Shown one piece after another: positions 1 through 8,658 of a stretch of DNA of 64,000 nt. The notes under the pieces were generated by a model. It saw only the letters and a program-made list of their open reading frames with translations. It made no database searches and was not told where the DNA came from. A program made the translations under genes and the position numbers. Position 1 is the first letter of the stretch, and each line of letters starts with the position of its first letter. This DNA comes from Erwinia sp. SLM-02 (lineage in GTDB: Bacteria > Pseudomonadota > Gammaproteobacteria > Enterobacterales > Enterobacteriaceae). The stretch is taken from positions 2,232,001 to 2,296,000 of the forward strand of contig NZ_JAQISN010000001.1 of NCBI RefSeq assembly GCF_037450285.1, read 5' to 3'.

Positions 1-2
1 AC

Positions 3-329
3 GGCAAAATCAACGCCGCCGATCAGCAGCAGGATGCGGATTCGGTCTTTGCCTTCTACCAGCGGCTGATCCGCCTGCGCAATCATGACTATCCCGATGC
101 GCTGATCTGGGGCGACTTTATGCCGCTGGAAACGGCCGAACCGGAAATTATCAGCTATCAGCGCCGCACGGAAAGCGAATGCTTTATTTCTGTCACCAAC
201 CTCAGTAACCACGCAGTTGATTATAAAATACCGGAGGGCGAGATTATCGTTAATAACTATCCACAGCTCAGTTCTTCATTAAAGCCTTATCAAAGCATTC
301 TTATCAAGGGAACAACCCAACATGAATAA
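3..329 (+). CDS. GH13 alpha-glucosidase, C-terminal end (5' truncated by window)
   Basis: The reading frame is open from base 3 and ends with TAA at 327-329, so only about 108 C-terminal residues are visible. The stretch with FAFYQRLIRLRN followed by a small beta-rich tail is typical of the end of GH13 glucosidases such as oligo-1,6-glucosidase, phosphotrehalase and sucrose-isomer hydrolases. The catalytic residues lie outside the window. The stop overlaps the start of the PTS gene by 8 bases, so the two are probably translationally coupled. A likely role is intracellular hydrolysis of the sugar, free or phosphorylated, imported by that PTS. The exact substrate cannot be told. The family is fairly sure. 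Confidence 0.75.
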   Translation, partial: GKINAADQQQDADSVFAFYQRLIRLRNHDYPDALIWGDFMPLETAEPEIISYQRRTESECFISVTNLSNHAVDYKIPEGEIIVNNYPQLSSSLKPYQSILIKGTTQHE

Positions 330-1713
330 ATATAAAAATATTGCCGTTGAGCTGGTGAATATCATTGGCCGGGAAAACATTATTTCTGCAACGCACTGTG
401 CCACCCGGCTGCGTTTACAGGTAAAAGATCGCAGCCTGATAGACGATGAGAAAATAAGAAACGTCGATGAAGTGAAAGGCGTCTTTTTTAATTCGGGGCA
501 GTATCAGGTGATCCTCGGCACCGGGATTGTGAATAAGGTTTACGCCGAGTTTATGCAGGCGTTTAATATCAGCGAAGTCAGCAAGGATGAGATGAGCCGC
601 CAGGGCAGCGGCTCGCTGCAGGCGGGGATCCGCCATCTTTCGGACGTATTTGTGCCAATCGTACCGGTGCTGGGGGCAACCGGGCTGTTCCTCGGGCTGA
701 AGGGGGTGCTGTTTAACGATACGGTGCTGGCGATGTTTGGCGCCAGCACCCTCGCCCTGCCGGCCTCGGTGACCACCCTGATGACCGTGCTGTGCGATAC
801 GGCGTTTGCGTTTCTGGCGGCGTTTATCTGCTGGTCGGCTTTTAAGAAGTTTGGCGGCACGCCAATTATCGGCTTCCTGATCGGGCTGATGCTGGTGTCC
901 CCCGCCCTGCCTAACGCCTATTCGGTCGCTTACGGCAACGCGCAGCCGATCTATCTCTTCGGTTTTATTCCGCTGGTCGGCTATCAGGGGTCGATACTGA
1001 CCGCGCTGATCACCGGCATTATCGGCGCGAAGCTGGAGAAGGTTTTCCGCCGGATTATGCCCAACTCGATGGATCTGATCTTCACCCCGTTCCTGGTGAT
1101 CCTCTGCGCCGTGGCGATTGCGCTGCTGGTGCTCGGCCCGCTGGTGCACGGCTTTGAGCACTATGCGGTAATGGCTATCCAGCAGTTCCTGGCGCTGCCT
1201 GCCGGTATCGGCGGCCTGCTGATCGGCTTTATCTACCCAATTGCGGTGATGACCGGGATGCACCATATGTTCATTATGATTGAAACCTCGCTGATTGCCG
1301 GCACCGGGTTCAATCCGCTGATCACCGTCTGCGCGATGTACGGGTTCGCCAACGCCGCCGTGTGCCTGGCGATTTCGCTGAAGTCGAAAAACGTGGCGTT
1401 TAAGACCGCCGGGATCTCGGCCACCGTTACCCAGCTGCTGGGCGTTTCCGAACCTGCGCTGTTCGGTATCGTCATGCAGTCCGGCATGCGGGCCATTGCC
1501 GTCATGCTGTGCAGTTCGGCGCTGGGCGGCATGGTGCTCTCCCTGCTGTCGATTAAGGCCAACTCCTACGGGCTGGCGGTGCTGCTGTCGCCGCTGATGT
1601 ACCTGTACGACCGCTATCAGTTTATTACCTATATCACCGTCGGCGTGGCCGTGGCCGTCTTCGCCTTTGTCTGCACGCTGCTGCTGGTCAGGGTGGATAA
1701 TAAAAAACGATAA
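322..1713 (+). CDS. PTS sugar transporter, EIIBC (sucrose/alpha-glucoside type)
   Basis: This 463-residue inner-membrane permease imports and phosphorylates a sugar. Residues 1-85 form an EIIB domain; Cys26 in ATHCATRLRL is the phospho-acceptor. Residues from about 105 to 460 form the EIIC domain with many membrane helices and the motif GVSEPALFG typical of the glucose/sucrose superfamily. There is no EIIA domain, so phosphate probably comes from a separate EIIA such as Crr (inference). The N-terminus resembles ScrA more than TreB as recalled. It lies between a GH13 glucosidase and a ScrY-like porin, which points to sucrose, a sucrose isomer or another alpha-glucoside. Family sure, substrate unsure. 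Confidence 0.88.
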   Translation: MNKYKNIAVELVNIIGRENIISATHCATRLRLQVKDRSLIDDEKIRNVDEVKGVFFNSGQYQVILGTGIVNKVYAEFMQAFNISEVSKDEMSRQGSGSLQAGIRHLSDVFVPIVPVLGATGLFLGLKGVLFNDTVLAMFGASTLALPASVTTLMTVLCDTAFAFLAAFICWSAFKKFGGTPIIGFLIGLMLVSPALPNAYSVAYGNAQPIYLFGFIPLVGYQGSILTALITGIIGAKLEKVFRRIMPNSMDLIFTPFLVILCAVAIALLVLGPLVHGFEHYAVMAIQQFLALPAGIGGLLIGFIYPIAVMTGMHHMFIMIETSLIAGTGFNPLITVCAMYGFANAAVCLAISLKSKNVAFKTAGISATVTQLLGVSEPALFGIVMQSGMRAIAVMLCSSALGGMVLSLLSIKANSYGLAVLLSPLMYLYDRYQFITYITVGVAVAVFAFVCTLLLVRVDNKKR

Positions 1714-1841
1714 TAAATCACAGACCGATGCCGTAAACCCTTTGCCGTAATCCTTTGCTGTAAAAGCACGCTTCACTTTATTAATGGCAACCCGTATGCC
1801 CTGAATACTTCTATTCAGAGCAGGGTGACTCACAGGTATAA

Positions 1842-3347
1842 ATGATGAAAATAGCACTTCTTACTTTCTGTACCCTGGCCTGTACTTTACCTGCGCACGC
1901 AGCGGAATTAACCCTGGCCGAAATTAACGCCCGGCTGGAAAAAGTGGAGGCGGAACTTAAGCTTTCACAAAAACAATTAACGCTTGCTGAAAATAAAATT
2001 GCCGTGGCGGAGAAACGAGCCAGTGACGCGGAATTAAAAAATAAAAACAGCAAGAGCGATATTATTAATAACGATACCGAGATTAAATTCGGCGGCTACG
2101 CCCGCACCGGCATCCTGAGCGGAAAACAGGGCACCACTACCACGGTCGGCCCTTCCCTGACGCCCGCGGGCAGCACCGGCGGCAGCGTTGGCCGCCTGGG
2201 GAACGAAGCCGACACCTACGTTACCGCCGACTTCGACTACAAGCGCCACTACGCCAACGATTCGAGCTTCCGCTACTACATGAAAATTGCCGAGTGGGAC
2301 AAAACCTATAACACCGACAGCGCGTTTAACGGCCAGATGAACCTGCGCCAGGCGTTTGTGGAGATGAGCAACCTGCCCACCTTCACCGGCGCGTTCAGCG
2401 GCTCCACGCTGTGGGCGGGCAAGCGCGAGGACCGGGATAACTTCGATATCCACTGGCTGGACTCGGACATGATGAACCTGATCGGCACCGGCGCGGGGAT
2501 TTACGACGTGAATTTCTTCGGCGACGTGAAAACCAACCTGTCGGTCTACGGGCGTAACTTCAACGATATCGATGCGATGGAAAATGTTGAATACAACAAC
2601 ATGACCGGCGCCGATAATACGTTTATCCAGAACTACACCTTCTCGCTGAATAACCGCGTCGGCAACTGGCAGTGGATGCTGAACGGCCTCTACTCGAAGG
2701 AAAACGACAAGCGGATCAACGACGGTCTGGCGCAGGATAACGCCGCCTCGCACGGCTTCAACACCATGCTGGCGTGGCACGGCGACAGCTTCTACGGCCT
2801 TAACGAGGGGTCGACCAAAACCGTGCTGCTGTACGGTAAGGCGCTGGGGGCCGAAGTGCGCGGGCCGGGTTCGGATGGCTATCTGATTGACGATGCCTGG
2901 ACGGTGAAGTTCGCCACCTACGGCATCACCCGGCTGAGCGAGAAGCTGAGCGTTGCCCCGCTGCTGGTGGCTCAGAGCAGCAACAGCCGCTACATCAAAT
3001 CCGACCATTACGACTGGGTGACGCTGAACTCGCGGCTGATTCAGGAAATTAATCAGAACTTTGCCCTGCAGTACGAGGCCAGCTATCAGTATATGGACAT
3101 CGATCCGAAGGGCTTTAACGGCAATAAGCCGGTGTCCGGCAGCTACTACAAGCTGACCTTCGCGCCGACCTTTAAAATGCAGAACGTCACCGACTTCTTT
3201 GAGCGTCCGGAGATCCGTTTCTTCGTCACCTGGATGAACTGGGACAAAAATCTGGATAACTACTCTTCGACCGATACCTTCGGCAACGCGGGCTATCACA
3301 GCGGCGGTTCGCTGATGGTCGGCACCCAGCTGGAAACCTGGTTCTGA
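1842..3347 (+). CDS. ScrY/LamB-type carbohydrate porin
   Basis: This 501-residue outer-membrane protein begins with a signal peptide (cleavage likely after AHA, about residue 20). Residues 21-70 then form a charged heptad-like coiled coil (ARLEKVEAELKLSQKQL), the hallmark that separates ScrY from LamB. The rest is a beta-barrel rich in aromatic residues and ends in Phe, as outer-membrane porins do. It should let oligosaccharides diffuse across the outer membrane for the PTS encoded 128 bases upstream. The start is one of two adjacent Met codons; the ribosome binding site is weak. Similar to ScrY in architecture, but the sugar is not proven. Confidence 0.85.
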   Translation: MMKIALLTFCTLACTLPAHAAELTLAEINARLEKVEAELKLSQKQLTLAENKIAVAEKRASDAELKNKNSKSDIINNDTEIKFGGYARTGILSGKQGTTTTVGPSLTPAGSTGGSVGRLGNEADTYVTADFDYKRHYANDSSFRYYMKIAEWDKTYNTDSAFNGQMNLRQAFVEMSNLPTFTGAFSGSTLWAGKREDRDNFDIHWLDSDMMNLIGTGAGIYDVNFFGDVKTNLSVYGRNFNDIDAMENVEYNNMTGADNTFIQNYTFSLNNRVGNWQWMLNGLYSKENDKRINDGLAQDNAASHGFNTMLAWHGDSFYGLNEGSTKTVLLYGKALGAEVRGPGSDGYLIDDAWTVKFATYGITRLSEKLSVAPLLVAQSSNSRYIKSDHYDWVTLNSRLIQEINQNFALQYEASYQYMDIDPKGFNGNKPVSGSYYKLTFAPTFKMQNVTDFFERPEIRFFVTWMNWDKNLDNYSSTDTFGNAGYHSGGSLMVGTQLETWF

Positions 3348-3401
3348 GGTTAACCGGCTAACGGTAACGGGGCTGAGTTCAGTGCATCAACCCCCAAAAC
3401 C

Positions 3402-4244
3402 TTACTCCAGCGCCTCAAACTTCAGCTGGCTGAGCGGCTGCACCTTATCCTCGCGCACCATTTTGTATTCGGTGTCCGGCCCCAGCCAGCGATTCCAGAT
3501 GGTGTCGATCTCGCCGCCCTGCTCCATCTTCGCCAGGCTGTCGTTCACCTTCGCCAGCAGCGCCTCGTCGCCCTTCTGCATCCCCACCGCCACCGGCTCC
3601 AGCGCCATCGGCTCTTTCAGGATCGCCAGATTAATGCCGTCGGCTTTGGCGCGGTTCACCAACTGGGTGGCGGTCATGCCGTTGGTGACAAAGCCCACCG
3701 ATTTATTCTGCTGCAGCGCCAGATACGCCGAAGCGGTGTCCTGGAAGGTGACCGGCTTCGCCTGCGCCAGGCGGATCGACTGCTCGGAGGTGGAGCCTTT
3801 GGTGGAGCTGAGGCGTTTGCCTTTGAAATCGGCGCGGGTTTTCGCGGCGTTGGCTTCCTTCACCACCAGCACCTCTTTGGCGATGTAGTACGGATCGCTG
3901 AACTGGATCTGCGCGGCGCGGCTTTTGGTGTAGGCGAGGTTGGCAATCAGTACGTCAACCCGCCCGGTGGTCAGCACGGCAATACGCGCCTCAACGGAGA
4001 CCGGCATCAGGTTGGCTTTTACCCCCAGCTGCTTCGCCAGCGCGTTGCAGAGATCGACATCCATCCCGGCCAGCTGGCGGGTTTTGACATCCGGCGAGGA
4101 GAACGGCGGTACGTCGGCATAGACGCCGCAGTTCAGCTCGCCGCGGCTGCTGATATCGGCAAGCGTATCGGCGCTGGCGGGCAGTGCGGCACTGAGCATT
4201 AACGGCAGACAAAGTGACAGCAGCGGCGTGGTGATTTTTCTCAT
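3402..4244 (-). CDS. Polar amino acid ABC transporter, periplasmic binding protein
   Basis: This 280-residue secreted protein belongs to the SBP_bac_3 family of amino acid binding proteins. The chosen start (ATG at 4244, with GGAG upstream) gives a clean signal peptide ending ALPASA; an open frame reaches further upstream but would destroy it. The conserved order is: GVYADVPPFSS strand, GMDVDLCNALAKQLG, then two lobes with GKRLSSTKGSTSE. It is the last gene of a unit with an ATPase and two permeases and captures the substrate in the periplasm. The ligand cannot be read from the sequence; the neighbouring 5-oxoprolinase genes make glutamate, 5-oxoproline or a related compound attractive. Confidence 0.88.
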   Translation of the reverse strand: MRKITTPLLSLCLPLMLSAALPASADTLADISSRGELNCGVYADVPPFSSPDVKTRQLAGMDVDLCNALAKQLGVKANLMPVSVEARIAVLTTGRVDVLIANLAYTKSRAAQIQFSDPYYIAKEVLVVKEANAAKTRADFKGKRLSSTKGSTSEQSIRLAQAKPVTFQDTASAYLALQQNKSVGFVTNGMTATQLVNRAKADGINLAILKEPMALEPVAVGMQKGDEALLAKVNDSLAKMEQGGEIDTIWNRWLGPDTEYKMVREDKVQPLSQLKFEALE

Positions 4245-4266
4245 GGTTTCAGGCTCCGTTTCGGTT

Positions 4267-5004
4267 TCAGTGCTGACGCAGGTCGGTAAGGAAACGTTGC
4301 GCGCGCGGGTGCTGGGGACGGGTAAAGAAGGCGTCTGGCTCAGCCTTTTCCAGTATTTTTCCTTCATCCATAAACCAGATGGTATCCGCCACCTCGCGGG
4401 CAAAATTCATTTCATGGGTCACGCACATCATGGTCATGCCTTCGTTCGCCAGGCTGCGCATCACGTTCAGCACCTCGCCGACCATTTCCGGGTCCAGCGC
4501 CGAGGTCGGTTCATCAAACAGCATCACCGGCGGCTTCATCGCCAGCGCCCGGGCAATCGCCACGCGCTGCTGCTGGCCGCCGGAGAGCTGCGCGGGCCAG
4601 GCGTTGGCCTTGTGCGCCAGACCCACCCGCTCCAGCAGCGCCAGGGCATGCTGCTTCGCCTCGCTGCGCCGCACGCCCAGCACCTTGATCGGAGAGAGCA
4701 TGACGTTGTCGATCACCGACAGGTGTGGAAACAGGTTAAAGCTCTGAAAGACGAAGCCGATCCGCGCCCGCAGCCGGTTTTGCTGGGTGCTGGCCCCGTG
4801 AATATCCAGCCCGTCGAAGACAATCTGGCCCTGCTGGATCGGCTCCAGCCGGTTGACGGTGCGGATCAGCGTGGATTTGCCGGAGCCGGACGGCCCACAG
4901 ACCACCACCACCTCGCCGCTGTTCACTTCCGCGTTGAGGTCGGCGAGCGCGTGATAGGCGCCGTACCACTTGTTAACCTGGTTAAAGTGAATGATCGGAC
5001 TCAT
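4267..5004 (-). CDS. Polar amino acid ABC transporter, ATP-binding protein (GlnQ-like)
   Basis: This 245-residue cytoplasmic ATPase powers the importer. The Walker A motif GPSGSGKST is at residues 37-45, the signature LSGGQ at 140-144, and Walker B MLFDEP at 161-166. Length and motifs match the GlnQ/HisP/GltL group. It starts 3 bases after the stop of the upstream permease and precedes the binding protein, so it is part of one operon. No unusual features were seen. Confidence 0.92.
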   Translation of the reverse strand: MSPIIHFNQVNKWYGAYHALADLNAEVNSGEVVVVCGPSGSGKSTLIRTVNRLEPIQQGQIVFDGLDIHGASTQQNRLRARIGFVFQSFNLFPHLSVIDNVMLSPIKVLGVRRSEAKQHALALLERVGLAHKANAWPAQLSGGQQQRVAIARALAMKPPVMLFDEPTSALDPEMVGEVLNVMRSLANEGMTMMCVTHEMNFAREVADTIWFMDEGKILEKAEPDAFFTRPQHPRAQRFLTDLRQH

Positions 5005-5007
5005 GCC

Positions 5008-5766
5008 TTACTCCTCGATAGCGGGTTTGTTGACCAGCAGCGCGGCGGGCTGCGGTGCTGAGCTGACGGCGGGGCCGCGTCGTTTGGCGGCGATGCGCCG
5101 TTCCAGATAACCGGCCAGCCACGTCAGGCTGAAGCAGATGATGTAGTAGCTGATGGCGACAATGGCGAACACCTGAAACGGCTTGGTCAGCAGCTGGTTA
5201 TTCACCTGATTGGCGGCAAAGGTCAGCTCCGGCACGTTGATCACGTAGCCGAGGGTGCTGTCTTTGATAATCGACACCAGCTGGCTGACCAGGCTCGGCA
5301 GCATGTTGTAGAGCGCCTGCGGCAGGATCACCAGCCGGAAGGTGCGGGTGTAGCTCATGCCCAGGGCGCGGGAGGCTTCGTACTGCCCCTGCGGCAGCGC
5401 CTGGATCCCGGCGCGGACAATTTCCGCAATGTAGGCGCTTTCATAGATAACTAACGTGACCAGCATGGTGCCGAAGCCGCTCAGCGTGTGGCCCAGCAGC
5501 AGCGGCACGCAGAAGTAGGTCCAGAAGATCACCATCAGCAGCGGCACGCCGCGCAGCACATAGACCCAGACGGTGGCGGGCCAGCGCAGCATGCGGTACG
5601 GCGAGATGCGCGCCACGCCCAGCAGCACGCCGATCGGCAGCGCCAGCACAATCGCCATCAGCGATACCAGCAGCGTACAGAGCACCCCGCCCAGCGGGCC
5701 GTTGGGATACTGCCCCATCAGGAACAGCATGCCGTTCTGCTGTAAAATCGTCAGCATTTCACTCAT
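5008..5766 (-). CDS. Polar amino acid ABC transporter, permease 1
   Basis: This 252-residue inner-membrane protein belongs to the His/Glu/Gln/Arg/opine permease family. It has about five hydrophobic helices and the conserved loop near ESAYIAEIVRAGIQALPQGQYEASRALGMS, which contacts the ATPase. It pairs with the permease gene at 5772-6473, 5 bases upstream, and the two form the membrane heterodimer. The C-terminal tail after residue 225 is basic and Ala/Pro-rich, as often seen. The substrate is unknown. Confidence 0.9.
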   Translation of the reverse strand: MSEMLTILQQNGMLFLMGQYPNGPLGGVLCTLLVSLMAIVLALPIGVLLGVARISPYRMLRWPATVWVYVLRGVPLLMVIFWTYFCVPLLLGHTLSGFGTMLVTLVIYESAYIAEIVRAGIQALPQGQYEASRALGMSYTRTFRLVILPQALYNMLPSLVSQLVSIIKDSTLGYVINVPELTFAANQVNNQLLTKPFQVFAIVAISYYIICFSLTWLAGYLERRIAAKRRGPAVSSAPQPAALLVNKPAIEE

Positions 5767-5771
5767 TCAGC

Positions 5772-6473
5772 TTACCTCGCATAGACGCGCTGGAAACGCT
5801 GTGCCAGAAACGCACCGGCGGCCATCAGCAGCAGAGAGAAGAACAGGTAACAGAGCGTCGACACCAGATAAGCCTCGAAGGTGCGGAAGGTGTAGTTTTC
5901 GATTTCGCGGGTCACGTAGGTGAGGTCCGCCACGCCGATCACCATCGCCAGGCTGGTGTTTTTAAACAGCAGCACCGTGTGGTTAATCAGCGCGGGCAGC
6001 GCGTTGCGGATGCCCTGCGGCAGAATAATCAGCCGCATTGACTTCACGTAGCCCATGCCCAGCGCCCGTGCTGCCTCGCGCTGCCCGTCCGGCGTGGCGC
6101 GCAGGCCGCTGCGGATATCTTCGGAAAAATACGCCGCCTGGCACAGCCCCAGCGCCACCATCGAGAACAGAAACTCCGCGTTGTAGTCATTCAGCCAGAT
6201 CTGCGCCGACTCCGGCAGCAGAGTGGGCACGGCGAAGTACCAGATCATCAGCTGGATCAGCGTAGGCACATTGCGATGCCAGGAAACGTAGGCCGCCACC
6301 AGCCACTGCAGCGGCTTCAGCGGGGTCAGCCGGATCACCACCAGCACCATCGCCAGGATCATCGCCAGCAGCCAGGAACCCACCGCCAGCTTCAGCGTTA
6401 ACGCGACGCCATCGACGATCATCTGTCCGTACTGGCCGTGCAGAATGACGCTAAAATCAAGTGAACCGTTCAT
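5772..6473 (-). CDS. Polar amino acid ABC transporter, permease 2
   Basis: This 233-residue inner-membrane permease of the same family carries the loop AAYFSEDIRSGLRATPDGQREAARALG. It is the first membrane component of the unit, 26 bases after the SDR gene at 6500-7252 and 5 bases before the second permease. Its family and arrangement match GltJ/GltK- or GlnP-like pairs. It is probably cotranscribed with the SDR from a promoter near 7300 carrying a Nac-like site at 7339-7353. Confidence 0.9.
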   Translation of the reverse strand: MNGSLDFSVILHGQYGQMIVDGVALTLKLAVGSWLLAMILAMVLVVIRLTPLKPLQWLVAAYVSWHRNVPTLIQLMIWYFAVPTLLPESAQIWLNDYNAEFLFSMVALGLCQAAYFSEDIRSGLRATPDGQREAARALGMGYVKSMRLIILPQGIRNALPALINHTVLLFKNTSLAMVIGVADLTYVTREIENYTFRTFEAYLVSTLCYLFFSLLLMAAGAFLAQRFQRVYAR

Positions 6474-6499
6474 CGTCGATCGCCCTCACTCAGTTCGGA

Positions 6500-7252
6500 T
6501 TAACGCGCAAAATCACCGGGGCGCATGGTGGATAACCCGCCCGGCACCTGCAGCGTGGGGGTAATCTCGATATTGCCGATATTCACCGCCAGCGGCGCAG
6601 AGATGGCGAAGGCCACGGTATCGGCAATATCTTTCGCCGTCGGCAGTTCGAAGCCGTCGATAAATTCGCGGCGCGCGGCCTCTTTATCCCCGGTGACGTT
6701 GCCGAAGATATCGGTCGCCACGCGGCCCGGGCAGATCTCGGTGATACGCACACGTTTGCCATAGCAGTCCACGCGCAGCTGGCGTGAGAGCGCATGAACG
6801 CCCGCTTTGGTGGCGTGATAAATGGAGTTGCCGCCGAAGTTGTAAATTGCGGCAATCGAGGTGATGTTAATCACGTGGCCACGGTCGCGCTCGACCATGC
6901 CCGGCACCAGCAGGCGGCAGAGGTGCAGCACCGCGCGCAGATTGACGTCAACCTGGGTTTCGATCTGCGACTCCTGCGATTGCAGAATGGAACCGGGATG
7001 GGAAACGCCGGCGTTGTTTACCAGGATGTCGATGGACAGGTCGCGGCACAGCTCATTCAGCGCCTGCACGTCGGAGACGTCGATGGCGTGGGGAATACAG
7101 CCGGTTCTCGCCGCCAGCTGCTCCAGTTCGTTATGACGACGGGCCACCGCGTGAACCACGATACCCTCCTGGCACAGACGCTCAACGATGGCTTCACCCA
7201 TTCCGGCGGAAGCGCCGGTCACCAGTGCGGTTTTATAATCTGAAAATGGCAT
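6500..7252 (-). CDS. SDR-family NAD(P)-dependent oxidoreductase (YdfG-like)
   Basis: This 250-residue classical short-chain dehydrogenase has the cofactor motif TGASAGMG at residues 12-19, NNAG at 79-82, and a catalytic triad of about Ser132, Tyr145 and Lys149 (YHATK). The group includes E. coli YdfG, which oxidises 3-hydroxy acids and serine; the actual substrate here is unknown. It heads the ABC transporter genes, with a candidate LysR/Nac site 87 bases upstream of its start. Its position between the transporter and the 5-oxoprolinase genes suggests a role in breakdown of the imported compound (inference). Confidence 0.85.
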   Translation of the reverse strand: MPFSDYKTALVTGASAGMGEAIVERLCQEGIVVHAVARRHNELEQLAARTGCIPHAIDVSDVQALNELCRDLSIDILVNNAGVSHPGSILQSQESQIETQVDVNLRAVLHLCRLLVPGMVERDRGHVINITSIAAIYNFGGNSIYHATKAGVHALSRQLRVDCYGKRVRITEICPGRVATDIFGNVTGDKEAARREFIDGFELPTAKDIADTVAFAISAPLAVNIGNIEITPTLQVPGGLSTMRPGDFAR

Positions 7253-7338
7253 TCACTTCTCCTGTTGTTATTTTTGCTCTGTCTTTGACTGTATCCCCTC
7301 CCCCGCGCCGAGGGGTAAGAGGTAAAGTCTTTGTGGCA

Positions 7339-7353
7339 ATAAGCCGATCTTAT
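7339..7353. promoter_or_regulatory. Candidate Nac/LysR binding site, ATAAG-N5-CTTAT
   Basis: The 15 bases read ATAAGCCGATCTTAT, a perfect dyad with arms ATAAG and CTTAT. This fits the ATA-N9-TAT consensus known for Nac. The site lies 87 bases upstream of the SDR start. A similar site lies upstream of pxpB and another upstream of the hydroxyacid dehydrogenase, and a Nac-like gene is at 10604-11527. Binding itself is inferred. Confidence 0.6.
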
Positions 7354-7387
7354 AGAGCCAGACAATCTAAGCTATCTCGCTGTTTAT

Positions 7388-8158
7388 TCAATAAAAATGT
7401 TTAGATATCGGGCGAATTTCTCCGCCCTGTGCGGCGATATCGGTCCGCAGTTGTGCAATCAGCGCCAGCGAGCCGGGCGTGTCGCCGTGCATTAAAATCG
7501 AGGAAATCGCCATCGGCAGCCGGGTGCCGTCAATCGCCGTGACGCAGCCGGTTTTCAGCAGATCTATCACCCGCTGGCTGACCTGCTGCGGGTCGTGGAT
7601 CACCGCGCCGGGGGTTCCGCGCGGCACCAGCAGGCCGCTGGCCTGGTAGGCGCGATCGGCCAGAAACGTGCAGGCCACGCGCAGCCCCAGCTCGCGGGCG
7701 CAGCGCTCCACCGCGTTGGCGGCGGTGGTGCTGATAATCAGATCCGGGTCAAACGCCTTTACCGCCGCCAGCAGCGGCCTTGCCAGCGCCTCATCCTCGG
7801 CGGCCATGTTGCCCAGCGCGCCGTGGAAGCTCATGTGGCTCAGCGGGTAGTCCGCCACGCGGGCAAACGCCGCGAGCGCGCCGAGCTGATAGGTGACGTA
7901 GTGCGCGAGGGTTTGCGTGTCGATCTGCATCCGCCGACGGCCAAATCCGGCTAAATCCGGGAAGCCGACGTGCGCCCCGAGATCCACGCCGTAGCGTTTT
8001 GCCAGCGCCACGCTGCTGGCCATGATCGCCGCGTCCCCGGCGTGGAAGCCGCAGGCGACGTTGGCGGAGCTGATCAGCGCCATTAACCCGGCATCATCGC
8101 CGATGCGCCAGTCGCCAAAGCCTTCACCGAGGTCGGCGTTAAGATCGATGCTTCTCAT
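7388..8158 (-). CDS. pxpA: 5-oxoprolinase subunit PxpA (LamB/YcsF family)
   Basis: This 256-residue protein opens with DLNADLGEGFG and carries NVACGFHAGD and HVGFPDLAGFGRR, the hallmark motifs of the LamB/YcsF family. With PxpB and PxpC it forms the prokaryotic ATP-dependent 5-oxoprolinase, which converts 5-oxoproline to glutamate in the cytoplasm. Its start overlaps the stop of the upstream carrier-like gene by 4 bases (ATGA), so translation is coupled. It is the last gene of the pxpB-pxpC-carrier-pxpA unit. Length is normal. Confidence 0.93.
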   Translation of the reverse strand: MRSIDLNADLGEGFGDWRIGDDAGLMALISSANVACGFHAGDAAIMASSVALAKRYGVDLGAHVGFPDLAGFGRRRMQIDTQTLAHYVTYQLGALAAFARVADYPLSHMSFHGALGNMAAEDEALARPLLAAVKAFDPDLIISTTAANAVERCARELGLRVACTFLADRAYQASGLLVPRGTPGAVIHDPQQVSQRVIDLLKTGCVTAIDGTRLPMAISSILMHGDTPGSLALIAQLRTDIAAQGGEIRPISKHFY

Positions 8159-8643
8159 GGTGCTGCCTCCGTTTTAACGATGCGAACCACCGGCTGGCCG
8201 TACTCCACCCGATCGCCCTGCGCAACCGCGTACTCATCCAGTTGCCCGTCGGCCCCGGCCCGCAGCGGCAGACAGATCGGTCCGGCCTGCAGCAGCGCCA
8301 GCAGATCGCCGGCTTTCACCGTGCGGCCGTCGGCGGCGATGCGTTTGCCGGTCAGCGGGTCCTGCAGCCAGATGCGCCCCGGCATCGGCGCGTCCAGCTC
8401 AACGAGGTTGGGCTGCGGGGATGCAGGATAAGTCGCAATAGCGGGCGTACGCGTTGATGGCCGTTGTGCATTGGGAACGGATAATGCTGATGACGGCGTA
8501 TGGAATGCGGCACCGGTTAGCGGCATCCCTTCAGCGCCGCAGCGAATGCGCACGCTGTAGCCGTCGCCTTTAATCTCAATGCTGTCTATGCCACTGCGCC
8601 GCAGTCGGCGGGTAATGGCCTGAAGTTCACGAATGGTGGGCAT
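8155..8643 (-). CDS. Biotin/lipoyl carrier-like protein lacking the biotin lysine
   Basis: This 162-residue protein resembles AccB (BCCP): an N-terminal helical segment, a Pro/Ala/Ser-rich linker at about residues 45-80, and a biotinyl/lipoyl-type domain from about 82 to 156 (APMPGRIWL, VKAGDLLALL, GDRVEYGQPVVRIV). At the position of the usual EAMKM motif it has QAGPI (residues 119-123), with Pro122 where the biotinylated lysine should be. It therefore cannot be biotinylated in the usual way. It is embedded between pxpC and pxpA; BCCP-like genes are known near pxp genes elsewhere. A structural or regulatory role in the Pxp complex is a guess. Confidence 0.75.
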   Translation of the reverse strand: MPTIRELQAITRRLRRSGIDSIEIKGDGYSVRIRCGAEGMPLTGAAFHTPSSALSVPNAQRPSTRTPAIATYPASPQPNLVELDAPMPGRIWLQDPLTGKRIAADGRTVKAGDLLALLQAGPICLPLRAGADGQLDEYAVAQGDRVEYGQPVVRIVKTEAAP

Positions 8644-8658
8644 TTTCTCTCCTCCCGG

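Noticed and set aside
415..1857. 480-residue minus-strand open frame, and many similar long frames opposite GC-rich genes
   Set aside because: Low-complexity, His/Arg/Gln-rich products antiparallel to clear genes; typical shadows of GC-rich codons.
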